Part shown: positions 1-10,475 of the stretch, piece by piece
How positions within the stretch are numbered: position 1 is the stretch's first letter
Layout: the number at the start of each line of letters is the position of its first letter
DNA from: Lojkania enalia
Lineage: Eukaryota; Ascomycota; Dothideomycetes; Pleosporales
Length of the DNA stretch: 64,000 nucleotides
Reading direction: 5' to 3'
Assembly (NCBI GenBank): GCA_010094045.1
Contig: ML986579.1
Location: forward strand, 65,015-129,014
Position numbers and translations under genes: made by a program
The notes under the pieces: generated by a model
Database searches by the model: none
Seen by the model: only the letters and a program-made list of their open reading frames with translations
What the model was told of the DNA's origin: nothing

Positions 1-1043
1 CTGAAAGCTGGCACCAGCTGCGACAAAATCGACTTGAATCCCCTCTATTTCTCTCATATCTAAAGATGTATCTCAACACCGGTAACCCCGCAGCGGCATC
101 TCCACCAAAAAATCTCAACTCGTTATCCCGTACATTGCTCTTCCACGGCTTAATGTCAATAGCATGGGACATGCAACGACGAGACCAAACATCACTAGGT
201 AAGTTCAACTTCTCTCCGAGCCCTTCATCCACCGTACCAATATCCACAGGCGTCATCGATAGCAACCCGCTCGGGAACTGGCAAGCCAGGCTTGCAACCT
301 CGTACAAGGCTTGGTACGCCGACTACGCAATATTCTGCAACCAATACCTGGCCTCGCTTCCCTCACCTACGTATTCCTTAGCCAAAGAATTCCACTATTA
401 CCGCACTGCCATAGTCGCACTCTACCACTCAGCACACATCCTCCTTCACACGCCCTTCCTGGACCTTCAAATCTACGCCGGCGCAAGACACATCCTCGGT
501 CGGCCGGTAGCGCGGCAAGATTATGCCCGAAGCCAACGAGTGGTGAAGAAGTGGGTGGGTGAGAATCTCAAAGAAGCTGGACGGGCAGTTTGGCACGCAG
601 CCGCTCTCATCGACCAAGGCGTTATAGCGCTAGACGGAGAATCTGGGAGCGACATCGGTGGTGGGCGGCTATGGCATTTGCCTTGGTCGTTATACCTTGG
701 TACCCTTGTTGTTTGGGGTGTATGGTATATGAGGCCTGCGCAGCCGACTCCCTCGAATTCGAATATTGAATTAATGATGGAGGATGAAGATGAGATTATT
801 TGGGATCCACAAAACGAGATGAAGAACCTTCTTGAATTAATATTGAAAAGTGAGCCGGAGGGGTGGTTGGAGGGTGGTATTGCCGGGGGTGGAAGAAAGA
901 GAGGCATGAATGGATTGGCAGCAGTGGTGAGTAGGTGTTTGAGCAAGATTCGGTGGGCAGTCGTGCATGATGGCATGATGGTGCTTAAGGGGTTAGTTTG
1001 TTGGAGATTGGTTGGTGGTGGCGGCGGGAATTCGATGTTTTAG
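1..1043 (+). CDS. Fungal-specific transcription factor, C-terminal part (5' truncated by window edge)
   Basis: The frame is open from the first bases of the window (codons from position 3) through the first ATG at 66 to a TAG at 1041-1043, so the gene starts outside the window and 66 is not its start. The residues before the ATG (ESWHQLRQNRLESPLFLSYL) and the following LLFHGLMSIAWDMQRRD resemble the C-terminal half of the fungal_trans (PF04082) regulatory domain of zinc-cluster or C2H2 transcription factors. The DNA-binding domain would lie upstream and is not visible. An acidic stretch (MEDEDEIIWD) and a Gly/Trp-rich tail follow. Its target genes cannot be inferred. The class is fairly sure; the finger type is unknown. 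Confidence 0.7.
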   Translation, partial: ESWHQLRQNRLESPLFLSYLKMYLNTGNPAAASPPKNLNSLSRTLLFHGLMSIAWDMQRRDQTSLGKFNFSPSPSSTVPISTGVIDSNPLGNWQARLATSYKAWYADYAIFCNQYLASLPSPTYSLAKEFHYYRTAIVALYHSAHILLHTPFLDLQIYAGARHILGRPVARQDYARSQRVVKKWVGENLKEAGRAVWHAAALIDQGVIALDGESGSDIGGGRLWHLPWSLYLGTLVVWGVWYMRPAQPTPSNSNIELMMEDEDEIIWDPQNEMKNLLELILKSEPEGWLEGGIAGGGRKRGMNGLAAVVSRCLSKIRWAVVHDGMMVLKGLVCWRLVGGGGGNSMF

Positions 1044-1490
1044 CTTTCTGTATGGGTTTGAGAGGGATCTCCGTATAGCAGGGCATATTCGTCATTAGCA
1101 TTAACTGGGACAGCGTTTGTGTATGGTCAGGGGGGAATACATTGATAGACTATGGTTTCTTTTGGAACTATCGACGTGGATCTCAAAGAACTAAGCAGAC
1201 TAAGTTCTAATTACTATTCACAATGAAGAATTAGGGATCACCAATGTATACGACTACCCACATTGACAGTGACAGCCACCGGTGCGCGGACAGGCTTCTA
1301 TGTTACTACTATTTTCTCCTTGAATACGTACGCTTTTCCATGAATCTAAAAACTCAGCAATAAACACAAGCCCAAAAGAGCGAGAATTGTTTCCAGCCCC
1401 AGCAATATGAAAATATGTAATCCCGCTCGGCCACCCATCAAAAGAGTCCATAACAAGAACAACGTTCCTCACGAATCGTTCCACGCCCAC

Positions 1491-1882
1491 TCACCCCCGA
1501 TCAACCGCCCTAACTACGCCCTCAAACAACCCGCCAAACCCGTGATAATACTCGTCCTTGACGCTAATATCCGTCAAAAACACCCAATCCGCAGCATCCT
1601 CGACCTGTTCGACCACAAAATCCAGGAACCTCTTTGCTACGTTCGGCATGCTATGCAGGATAACGGCCAGCTTGGACTTGCGCAAGCGGTGAGCTTGCAA
1701 GGCCTCGAAGGTCGGCTTGTCGATGAATTTGGAGAAGGTCTCCTCGAAGATTACGGTTATGTCTGTGAGGTTCATGTAGGAGTTTTGTAGGATGGAGGGG
1801 GAGGCGAGGAGGGAGGGGCTGATGAGGCCGGGGTTGTGGACTGAGGCATATGTTTAGCGTGGAGTCTTCCGCGTGTAGCATC

Positions 1883-1930
<48 letters not shown>

Positions 1931-2480
1931 TTAAAAACCCCGCAGCATTTATCGTTTTCGTGCTGGAAGAAATAATTATGGCCTAGTGGGAGATAACTTA
2001 CCTACAAATCGATCCCGGAACCTCGTGCCGTTCCTCACGTACTTGGATGCCCGGTCCAGGTATTCATATTTGTAGCTCACATACTCGCTTGGCGTCTCGT
2101 CAAAAAAGATCCCTTCGACCCTGAACTTGGTGTTATTGGTCAACCTAGGCCAATTGGCGTAGGTGTCGATCTCGGCGAGCACGCTGCTCAGCTCTTTGTT
2201 TGCGTAGTTCGTTGCGACGTAGCCGAGGGTGCGAATGTTTCTGTAATTGTGCAGTTTGGGGACTTCATTCAGGTAGTATTGATCGGGGAGTGAGCCCATG
2301 CAAGGGCCTGAGCAGGGGTTTATGATGACTGTGAAGTCGACGTCGGGGTATTTTTTTGCTCTGCAGTGGGCTTAGCAAGAGGTTGGTGAGCGATTTCCGG
2401 AAACTAAATACATACGCTGAGTATAGTGGATCCCATGCCCCCGCTGTGGGATACACATAAAGAGGGAGCAGAATTGACAT
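1491..2480 (-). CDS. Spherulin-4-like protein (GH135-type cell-surface family)
   Basis: Three exons, 2480-2416, 2360-2002 and 1840-1491, join in phase to a protein of about 257 aa. The start MSILLPLYVYPTAGAWDPLY and the later segments DVDFTVIINPCSGPCMGS and VHNPG are typical of the spherulin-4 family (PF12138), which includes Aspergillus Sph3, founder of glycoside hydrolase family GH135 in galactosaminogalactan metabolism. Donors are GTATGT and GTAAGT; acceptors are CTGCAG and CTCAG. No signal peptide is visible from this ATG, whereas Sph3 is membrane-anchored, so an upstream leader exon may be missed. The 161-bp second intron carries a long T-run/A-run. The frame stays open for 78 codons past the TGA stop. 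Enzyme activity is inferred from family only. Confidence 0.75.
1889..1930. repeat. Poly-T/poly-A tract inside an intron
   Basis: About 25 T followed directly by 17 A lie in intron 2 of the spherulin-4-like gene. The tract is self-complementary and could form an A-U hairpin in the pre-mRNA. It may be the tail of a retroposed sequence or simple slippage; its length may also be an assembly artefact. Confidence 0.8.
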
Positions 2481-2525
2481 GACTGCTGGCTCTAGGGAGT
2501 AAAATTGAACTGCCTGTTGCAACAA

Positions 2526-3845
2526 ACGTTACTACATGCACGGCCGAGCACGATAACAAGACTCGCTCGAGAGTTTCCAGAAAACACGGGGGGCGAACCA
2601 AACACAATTCATACCAGGTAATGATGATGAGCCTCCAACCAGGCCTACAGCCCAGGCCCTCAATTGAATATAGCGCCTCATATCTTAAATGAAAGATTCG
2701 TGGACGGCTTCTTGCACGGCATGCGTATTGCGTGGTTTTACAGGCACTATATCCGGGTTAATGGGCGCTTGCGTAGAGCAATGAAAATGCATCGCAATTC
2801 CGGTTGGGGATATTGGCGACCGGGATGTAGCAATAACCGTCAAAGTGCCCACTATATATAGCAACCACCGAACGCAACACGCATTATGTGCTCCAACTTT
2901 GAATGCATCCTACACAGAATTACAGTAAAGTCCGATTCTAAAGTAAGTTGCGTGTAGTTGCAGTTCAAGTTGCTAAATTGGCGAATATGTCCGACTACGG
3001 GATCCGCGCTGTTCTAAGACCGATCAAGGACATGGGTATATTCTTGAGACTGTCGATCCGGGGTATTCGACGCCGAATCATAGCGCTTCTAGGACGCGGC
3101 ACATCATTTCAACGATATGCAGCATTCGAGGAACGAAGTGCGAGGACGTTGTGATGAGGCCAAGATCTTTCAGCATATGCTGCCTACTCGCTGAAGTGCC
3201 AATTAGGCAAAACCTATGTCGATTCGAACAAAATGAGGGAAACCTATCCTACGTCTCTAGCTCTCCTCAATCCCTTAATACAAGAGCCAGTGCATCGAAG
3301 TGACGGCCCACTTCATCCGACTTTGGCCTGCGCGGATACATGTTCTTTGCCTCACGGGGCAGATTCCATTGAAGCCTTCCTCGGTCAAGCAACAGATTAG
3401 AACCCCAAAAGATATAGAATTAATAGAAATATGGAATAATGTATGTTAGCTACGATAAAAGACATTTGCTAGTGAAGGAAGGGATATGCAGTCTACCATC
3501 CCAATGAAATAAATTCTTAGCAACATGCTGATGAATGAAATAAGAGTTCCCCATCAGTGTGGCTTCTAGACATTTCTAGCATTATTATGTCAAGGGGGTG
3601 TACAAAGAGATCATCGGTAAGGAAATCAATGCTGCATATGAACATTTTGTCCCGCACCAGGGATGATTTCTCCGAATCGCTAGGTATCTTGAATGCATAC
3701 CTCGAAAAATGCCAAATAACTCCAGTAATTATATGCATTTCTTAAAGGTACCTGGGAACATCAATACAAAGTCTGGTTCCACTAGAGACGAGAACAACGC
3801 CAATTAGATGCTCTATGACCTCATGCCACTATCCGTTACAAATTC
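2526..3845. other. Intergenic, no recognisable gene
   Basis: Upstream region of the spherulin-4-like gene and downstream region of the FAD monooxygenase. Only short unsupported frames occur (62-73 codons near 2.95-3.15 and 3.5-3.75 kb). None shows a domain I recognise. Confidence 0.5.
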
Positions 3846-5418
3846 TCATAATACTGCCCTTAAAGCCTCCTCCCCAACAATCCCACTCCTTGCGCCCTGC
3901 GCTCGCTTCTCCTCAATCTCCTTCCACCTCCTCTCAACATCCACCTCACACTGATAGGTAAGCAGCCACTTACCGCAACTCGTCCATCTCCATGGAAATG
4001 GATCCTCCTCATCCACAAGCCCGCTTCTAGCCTCGTCCAATTCCCTTTGACCCACCATGCCCTTCTTCCCTGTAACTCCAAAATTGAATTCGCCAAACCT
4101 TTTAAATAGCCCATCACGCTCCTCCTGCTCCTTCCCATCATGAACATGATATAGAAATTGCTGCCGCGATCCACATGCAACGATACGCTCAGTGCGTTTC
4201 CGGCGGCAGTGTTCGTATACTTCTAGCGCGAGTTTCTTATCTGCAGCACTCTTCCCCTCCATCTTTGCGAGGCATAGGCCTAGGACCAGACCATCTTCAA
4301 GACTCATGCCCGCGCCAGAAGCGAGGTAAGGAAGTGTAGCGTGTGCGGCGTCTCCGAGGATAGTGAAGGCCCCTGATTCGTGGCTCCAGGTGGGATCGAG
4401 TGTAGGGCGGATGCAGAGGCGCCATTTATACACCGAATCACAGAGCAGGAGCAACTTGCCGATACGGGGGTCCCAATCTTTGAATAGGGCGCGCATCTCT
4501 TCAACATTGCCAGCAAGAGTGTTGGCGCCAGCGGGCATGTCATCTGGGACAAGTAGGACCATGTTGAAGAGTTTGCCCCCGCGGAGGACGTAGTTGACTA
4601 CTTTATAGTTAGCAATGATTTTTTGTATATACGAATTACTTAGAGAGGTGTGTGCTCACCGCAGTGCGCATCGGGGCCCATCCAATAGTTCACTTGCGGA
4701 TCTTCCACGAAAGTCCTCAATTCCGGGTCCTTCATAATGTCCTCGGTATTCAGCAGCAGCCTGTATGCTAGGTCGCCTGTAAGAATGGGCGGGTCTGGCT
4801 TGCCTAATAGAATTTCTCGGCATCTAGAGTTGATGCCATCCGCGCCAATAATGATATCCGCAGTCTTCCTTCTACCATCTTCAAGTACCGCAGTCGCCTT
4901 CGATTGATCGTCACTATACTCGACATCGGCAACCCTTGCGTTCGTCTCGAGTGTAGCACCCAGCTCCACTGCGCGTTCCAGCAAACCATTATGCAAGTTG
5001 GCTCTGTGGAAATCCCAGAACGGGGTCCCCAACTCGGCCTGGTAGGCGTGAAAATCCATGTTAGATAGCAGTTGCCCCTTCCAGTTGATCATGTTGCATC
5101 GCCTAGGGCTGGTCGCGTATCTGGCGAGTTTCTCTTCTAGGCCCCATTGGAGAAGGACGCGGGAACTGTTTGGGAGACATTGGATCCCGGCGCCTACTTC
5201 GCTAATCTCTGAGGCGGATTCGAGGATGTGCACGTTGTGACCTGCTAGGAGGATGGATATTGCGGCCCCGAGACCACCAAGGCCGGCCCCGACGACGATA
5301 GTCTTCGGACATCAACCCGTAGCTCATTCGACAAGGAGAGGAAGGAAAAACTTACATCCAACCTATCCTCTGCGCTTCGCTCCTGTTTCTTCAGAACTTC
5401 CGGCCTCGAACCAATCAT
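3846..5418 (-). CDS. FAD-dependent monooxygenase, salicylate hydroxylase-like
   Basis: Three exons, 5418-5356, 5302-4660 and 4600-3846, join in phase to about 486 aa. The introns are 53 and 59 bp with GTAAGT and GTGAGC donors. Exon 2 begins with the FAD-binding GxGxxG motif (IVVGAGLGGLGAA) followed by the acidic end of strand 2 (VHILESASEISEVGAG). The DG motif (IIGADGINSR) and the second flavin motif (GDAAHATLPYLASGAGMSLE) are intact. This is the pattern of class A aromatic-ring hydroxylases of the salicylate / 6-hydroxynicotinate type, which use NAD(P)H and O2. 5418 is the only in-frame ATG before the Rossmann motif. The gene points the same way as the deacetylase and amidase next to it. The substrate is unknown. 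Confidence 0.85.
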
Positions 5419-6073
5419 GATGTCAGACGTACTACAGCTCGAACCGAATACGACTAGTTTCGAAAGCTGCAGCGCCGTTGAAGGAGATTTTGAGGACAAA
5501 CACCCAGTAAGTACATATATAAAAGACTCCCCTCCATCCTGGAAAGATCGATCTTGCCTCCAATTGCCGCCATGTTAGCCCGGTAATACCCACCTATGGA
5601 CGGGGAGGTCGCATGCATGGGCTAGGAGCACCGACTACATCCGGAGCTTATCTTACAGCTTATGGCACGACCGACGTCGTTGGTGGAGAGGAAGCGCCAG
5701 TGGCGAGCAGCGTCTCATTGGTAGGCGCGAAGAGTGGTGATGGGTTGCGGCCGCAACATGGGCTTGGAAAGCAAAGGTGGGGGAGAGGGGAAAGCCGAGT
5801 GCACATCTAGCACGTGCCCAATGAGGGAGGGGTTAGCGTAGCTACCCAACGTGGCTAGCGTGGTCAGAGCTTCTTATGGTGGGGTCCAATTCCGAAATTC
5901 CGAAGCTTTCGGGATGTAGGATGCCGATCCTGATTGCCAATGTTGGTGATGTGGTGGTGGAAAGTTGGGTCAAATTCGTCCTTGTCGTGTAATTGACTAC
6001 GGCAGTCATAACAGCGAATCTATCAAGCGCCCAAAGAACAATTGAGTAAAAAGCGTTCCCGCTGCCCGATTGC
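5419..6073. promoter_or_regulatory. Upstream region of the FAD monooxygenase
   Basis: 655 bp between the monooxygenase start and the stop of the next same-strand gene. It contains a GC-richer stretch (5.6-5.8 kb) with a 65-codon unsupported frame. I see no recognisable coding domain, so this is taken as promoter plus the 3' region of the deacetylase gene. Confidence 0.4.
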
Positions 6074-7180
6074 TCAAGCTTTGCCCTCCGCCTGCTTCTT
6101 CAGGATCTCGCCTGGGGGAGCAGGCATCATGGCCCCCGTCGGAGGCTTGTTCTTGCTTTTGAAGTCGTCACACATTTGCTCCATTGTGACCCATTCCACG
6201 CCATCGTGCTTATTTATGTGCTCGATTATCCTGCGGGCGCTGATTAGCATCTGCTCATATCGCCCAACTTCAATTGTTGGTTGTACCTTTCGTGCATGAG
6301 GATGACGTGCGGTCTTCCGGAGACGTCGGGGTGGATAGTCATCGGGAAGACAAACTCGTCATATTCTCTATAAAAGTAGTCGAAATGGTCCATCCAGATG
6401 GCTTCCACATCGCGGGGATTAACCCAACCGTGACTGTTCGCAGCCTTCTTCATGAACATCATAGGAGGCAAATCATCGATATACCAACTACCGGGAATCT
6501 CAACGAGTCCAGTCTCCTGGCCCTTGACGAGGGGTTTCATCCACTCCGCGGCCTTCTTGGTGTAGTCAATCTTGGTCCACTGGTCGCCGGTGCGCAACCA
6601 ATAGCAACGGTGGTCTTCGTGGGACATGCTATGGTCGTATTCAATGCCGTAGCTAAGGAGCAGTTCAGTGCCCTCCTTCGATGTCTCCCACCACGGCGCG
6701 ACGCTTCCTCGAGGTGGCTTGCCACAAAAGTTGGTAAGCATCTTGTACGTTTTGTCCAACACATCGCGCTGCTGTTCGAATGTCATATCGACAGGGTTCT
6801 CGTGTGAGTAGCCGTGAAGACCAATCTCGTGGCCAGCATCGCGCACCGCGGCGCAGTCTTCGGGGAAGGTCTCGAGAGAGTGACCTGCCCTCATTAGCGC
6901 ACGGCGCCTGGCGACATATGCATATTTTGCTCACCTGGAATGAACCATGTAGCCTTGATGTTGTATTTCTCGAACAGCTTGAGCAGTCGCTGCGTCCCTA
7001 CCGTTCCAGCCCACAGGCCTATATCCCATCAGCTACTCCGCAATCAATAGTCGCGTACCCCCCACCAAGCTTACCTCTGCTAATGTCGCTCGTAGAATCC
7101 TCTCCGCCATAGGATCCAAGCCAACCCGCAACAGCATCAATGTCAACACCATAGCTCACAAGGACGCGCTTCTTGCCCAT
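6074..7180 (-). CDS. Polysaccharide deacetylase family protein, PuuE / HpPgdA-like
   Basis: Four exons, 7180-7075, 7018-6935, 6884-6287 and 6230-6074, join in phase to 314 aa. The three introns are 50-57 bp. The protein starts [20 protein letters not shown], carrying the metal-site aspartates. It continues with [14 protein letters not shown] and the His-rich motif [14 protein letters not shown], and ends with a PHVILMHER segment running into [19 protein letters not shown]. This is the NodB-fold subgroup that contains allantoinase PuuE, the Helicobacter PgdA homologue and bacterial cyclic imidases, rather than classical secreted chitin deacetylases. No signal peptide is visible, so an intracellular hydrolase acting on a cyclic amide or imide is as likely as a cell-wall role. 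Its position beside an amidase favours the former. Confidence 0.85.
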
Positions 7181-7581
7181 AATAGAATCTTAGAGAGTAG
7201 GAGCCTTTTTGGTGACGTGATTGTAGGACGATGTTACGACTGTGCAAAAAGGAGAATGTTATAGACGTCTTGGAGAGTTGATGGCTGCGAGCTTTAGGAT
7301 GCGATGACCCCGCTATTAGCTTCCGAGACGGACGTTGCACAAGGGACCTGAGCGAAAGCCCAGAAGGTGGGGGTGCGAAATTGGTGCCAGAATGATCCAT
7401 TCGCGCTTGACCGACAGCGGCTTATCGTGAGTCGTTGCATTAGCTTCCGCGGCTACAGCAGCTTCCGGATCCAATATCGGAGGACAACGCTCCAATACCC
7501 ATACAATGTCAATCCATTTTCATAATAGTGAAGGGGCGACTGGGCCGATTGGGCAAAATTGAAAAATTCAGATGTCGAATT

Positions 7582-9761
7582 CTATATTGTTTTCGCAGCT
7601 TTGAGCAAGGCCTCGATGACCTTAGCAGCACCGAGCACCTTCTCTTCCTCCAGCCTGCGTGCGACTAATTGGATACCTATGGACATACCATCCATTTTCT
7701 CTAGATCAAACATATCCCAATTCCACTTGTCTAGATCGTTCCGCGGCTGGTACGCAGACATTTCGGCTGTACTGGTGCTGTCAAGCTCCTTGGAGACTTC
7801 GCCAGCCGAGAACACCACAGCAGGGTAGTCGACGAAATTAAAAACTTTGGTATAGCCTACCCAACGGCATTTGCGATGAGGAACAGCCGAGTGTGGCATG
7901 ACGGGCGTCAGGAGCACATCGATCTGCTTGCCGGTGGTTGGCGAAACAGTCGAATTCCACAAATCGAGAAACTTCTTCTGGGCAGCAACCTTCTGCTTGT
8001 TTAGCTGCCAATATGAATATACCGAAATTGGCTTCCCCTTGTTAACTAGCGCTTCCACGTGTGGGATGAGTGGTTCGCCGGCAGCTTCGACATCTCGTCT
8101 GATGTCTTCTCCGCCGTCAGCGGTGTAGTATTGATCCTAACATTGATAGTTAGTGTGGATCGTAAGGATCCATAGGGACAACGCACCATTATGTTGATGC
8201 ACTCCTGGTGAAGGCTTCCCGGAGTCCAAGGGACGAGCTCGTGGCCGGCATACCTCAGTTTTGAAGCGACCTCATTTAGTATACGAGATATAGGGGGGTG
8301 TGGTTTTACAACGCCATCATCAAGCATCAAGCCGACGATTAGAGGCCTTGACTGGATGTCTACGAAAGCCTCGGCCCGCCAAGATAGAGGACTGCACTTC
8401 GGATCCAACCGCCATGGCTCTGAGTCAACAACAGCCTTGGTAACTGATATGAGTGACTCTACATTCCGAGACATTGGGCCGATCACAGACGGAACATGTT
8501 CTTGACCCTCAGTGGAAACCGCTACGCCGTGATAAGGTAGACGGGTGCTCTATCCGAGTCAGAAGCTAGCATGGGTCCCGTTTGATATGTACTCGTCCAT
8601 GGGCCTCGGGAACGTGGTACAGCAGTCTGCCATGAAAGACGGTGAAGAAGGGAAAATTTTCACTCACACTTGGCTTCAAGCCACAGAGACCTAGCATATG
8701 TGAAGGGATCCGAATACTCCCGCCGATATCTGTTCCCCAGCCCACGATCGAGCCTCGGAGGGCCAAAAGCGTACCTTCTCCGCCTGTTGAGCCCCCAGGC
8801 GTAAATTCAGGATTTCTTGGGTGGACCGTTAAGCCCCACAGCGGGTTTTCGGTTTCACACCACTACCTAGCCTGTCAGATGGACGAATCCGCGCTAGAAT
8901 TGCAAGCTAGCACAGGGACCTACCATGATGCTCTGGGGTAGATTTGACTTTGCGATGATCACGGCCCCCATCTGTCTCAGGATAGAGACCAGAACACAAT
9001 CCCGGGCAGCCGGGTTGAATGCACGTCCGACGTAGCCGAGGGTGCTGTCATAGCCATGGACGTCAAACTGGTCCTTGAGGGTCATGGGGACGCCATGCAA
9101 GGGTCCCACAAGGCGGCCATGGTCATTGAAAAAGTCGTCGAGCTCCTGAGCACGGTGCAGGGCGTCGTCAAAGAAAACTTCAGTGAGACTACAGCGCGTC
9201 AGCCACAGTAATTTCCACGGCCAAGGGACGACGAGGCGTCCACGGCGCGTGTATGGACGCTATGTACTTGCCAGTTCGTCTAGATAGGTCAGCCGGAAAA
9301 CTGGGAATCAGGGGCTATTTTTTTTTTTTTTTAGCGGGACGTACACGTTGATGAGCCTCGATAGCCCTGTGGGAAAAAGAATGGCGTGAGAGTCGTCTCA
9401 TAAATATTGGGAAATGAACTGGCAAAACACGTGCCGTCGATCGGCCTTAGCCTTACCCGTCGATGTAGGCGCCACAAAGCTTCGACGCCGTTGCTGTGCG
9501 GGACGAAATGGCGAGCAGAACGTCCTCGACGCTATCAATGCCGGTTAAGTGCCGGATGGCTTCGCCGTTGACATGGTGCACAGGCTGCAGGCTCGTATTC
9601 AGAAGCAGTCCACTGGACAATACAGTAATGAAACACGCGAGGGGCCCTCTGGACTGACTGACATTGCGGGTTGAAGCCGCGTGGTTGCGGATCGCCTCGT
9701 CACGGAGCCGGCGCTTCTTCCGGGCGATTTGCAGCCACTGGGGAGCGGTCGTCTCTATCAT
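7582..9761 (-). CDS. Amidase (amidase-signature family) with an 8-nt microexon
   Basis: The exons are 9761-9663, 9584-9457, 9366-9345, 9279-9272, 9188-8924, 8862-8668, 8549-8187 and 8136-7582, giving about 544 aa. The first intron (78 bp) is optional because the frame is open across it; keeping it gives 570 aa. The catalytic Lys lies in LHGVPMTLKDQF, the cis-Ser in PGGSTGGEG and the nucleophile Ser in WGTDIGGSIRIPS. The usual second Ser of GGSSGG is Thr here, but the triad is intact. The segments GLCGLKPS and PYHGVAVSTEGQEHVPS match fungal acetamidase-like enzymes, which hydrolyse amides to acid and ammonia. The tiny exon 9279-9272 supplies T, N and two bases of C in AHQRTNCLTEVFF; the intron after it has a GC donor (GCAAGT). 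The gene is divergent from the phenol hydroxylase. Confidence 0.85.
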
Positions 9762-10475
9762 AGCGGGCGGGATGCAACGGGAGACAGACAAGAGGCGATC
9801 AATACTGGAGTGAGCCGTAGACACAAACACCCAATGCTGTGGCGGACGGCGGAGGGTTTTGTTGGGGAGCAGCAGACAGGTACGGGGTAGTGCATGCGGG
9901 AGTGTGGTCACGGCGGCCAGAGCAGACCAGGCAAAGCGAAACTAGCGAGCGCCGGCGTGCTGTCACCGGCGGAAGGCGCTCTCGGGATTCTCTTCTAGGG
10001 AAAGGCTCCCAGTTTGACAGCAGTGCAATTGTGCAAGCTCTAGCACTGGAGGGCTGGAGTCTAGGGAGATTTCGGGTCGCGGAGACTGGGGGCTGCCGCA
10101 CGGAGAACAGCAGTGGGGGGCCGCAGGGGCCTTCTGGAAGCTGCCGGCGCTCCGTCGCGTCCTTTCGTGGCTCTGTGACTTGGCCTTGCCCTTGACCTTG
10201 CGAGGATGCGATGCGAGATGCCTCTCGTGCACTGCAGCAAAACCCCCGGGCACGGTCACCCCATAGCTGCAAATTTTTCGCCCTCGTCGTCGTCACCATT
10301 GAGCCCTCCCCCAAGAATGCATCCAGGGCTGGTTAAGAATGGGCACTTGTCGCTCGACGTCGAACGACCGCAACCCCCATTTTTCCACGCTCGCCCACAC
10401 CCCTCCCCCGCCGGATGGCCGTCTACGGGATCCAAAGAGGATAGCAGGACACCGCCCAGGACTTAAGGCGTCAGG
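9762..10475. promoter_or_regulatory. Divergent intergenic region between amidase and phenol hydroxylase
   Basis: 714 bp between two divergent start codons, GC-rich, with overlapping unsupported frames on both strands. A shared promoter for the amidase and the flavin hydroxylase is likely from the arrangement. I did not identify a specific binding site. Confidence 0.55.

Noticed and set aside
521..976. 151-codon minus-strand frame opposite the transcription-factor gene
   Set aside because: It is antisense to a well-supported coding frame and has the low-complexity composition expected of a shadow frame.
7143..7400. 85-codon ATG-initiated frame upstream of the deacetylase gene
   Set aside because: It overlaps the deacetylase start out of frame and could be an upstream ORF, but nothing shows that the transcript begins that far upstream.
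9799..10314. 171- and 118-codon overlapping frames in the amidase/hydroxylase divergent region
   Set aside because: Open frames occur on both strands because the region is GC-rich. No motif is present and they overlap the likely shared promoter.
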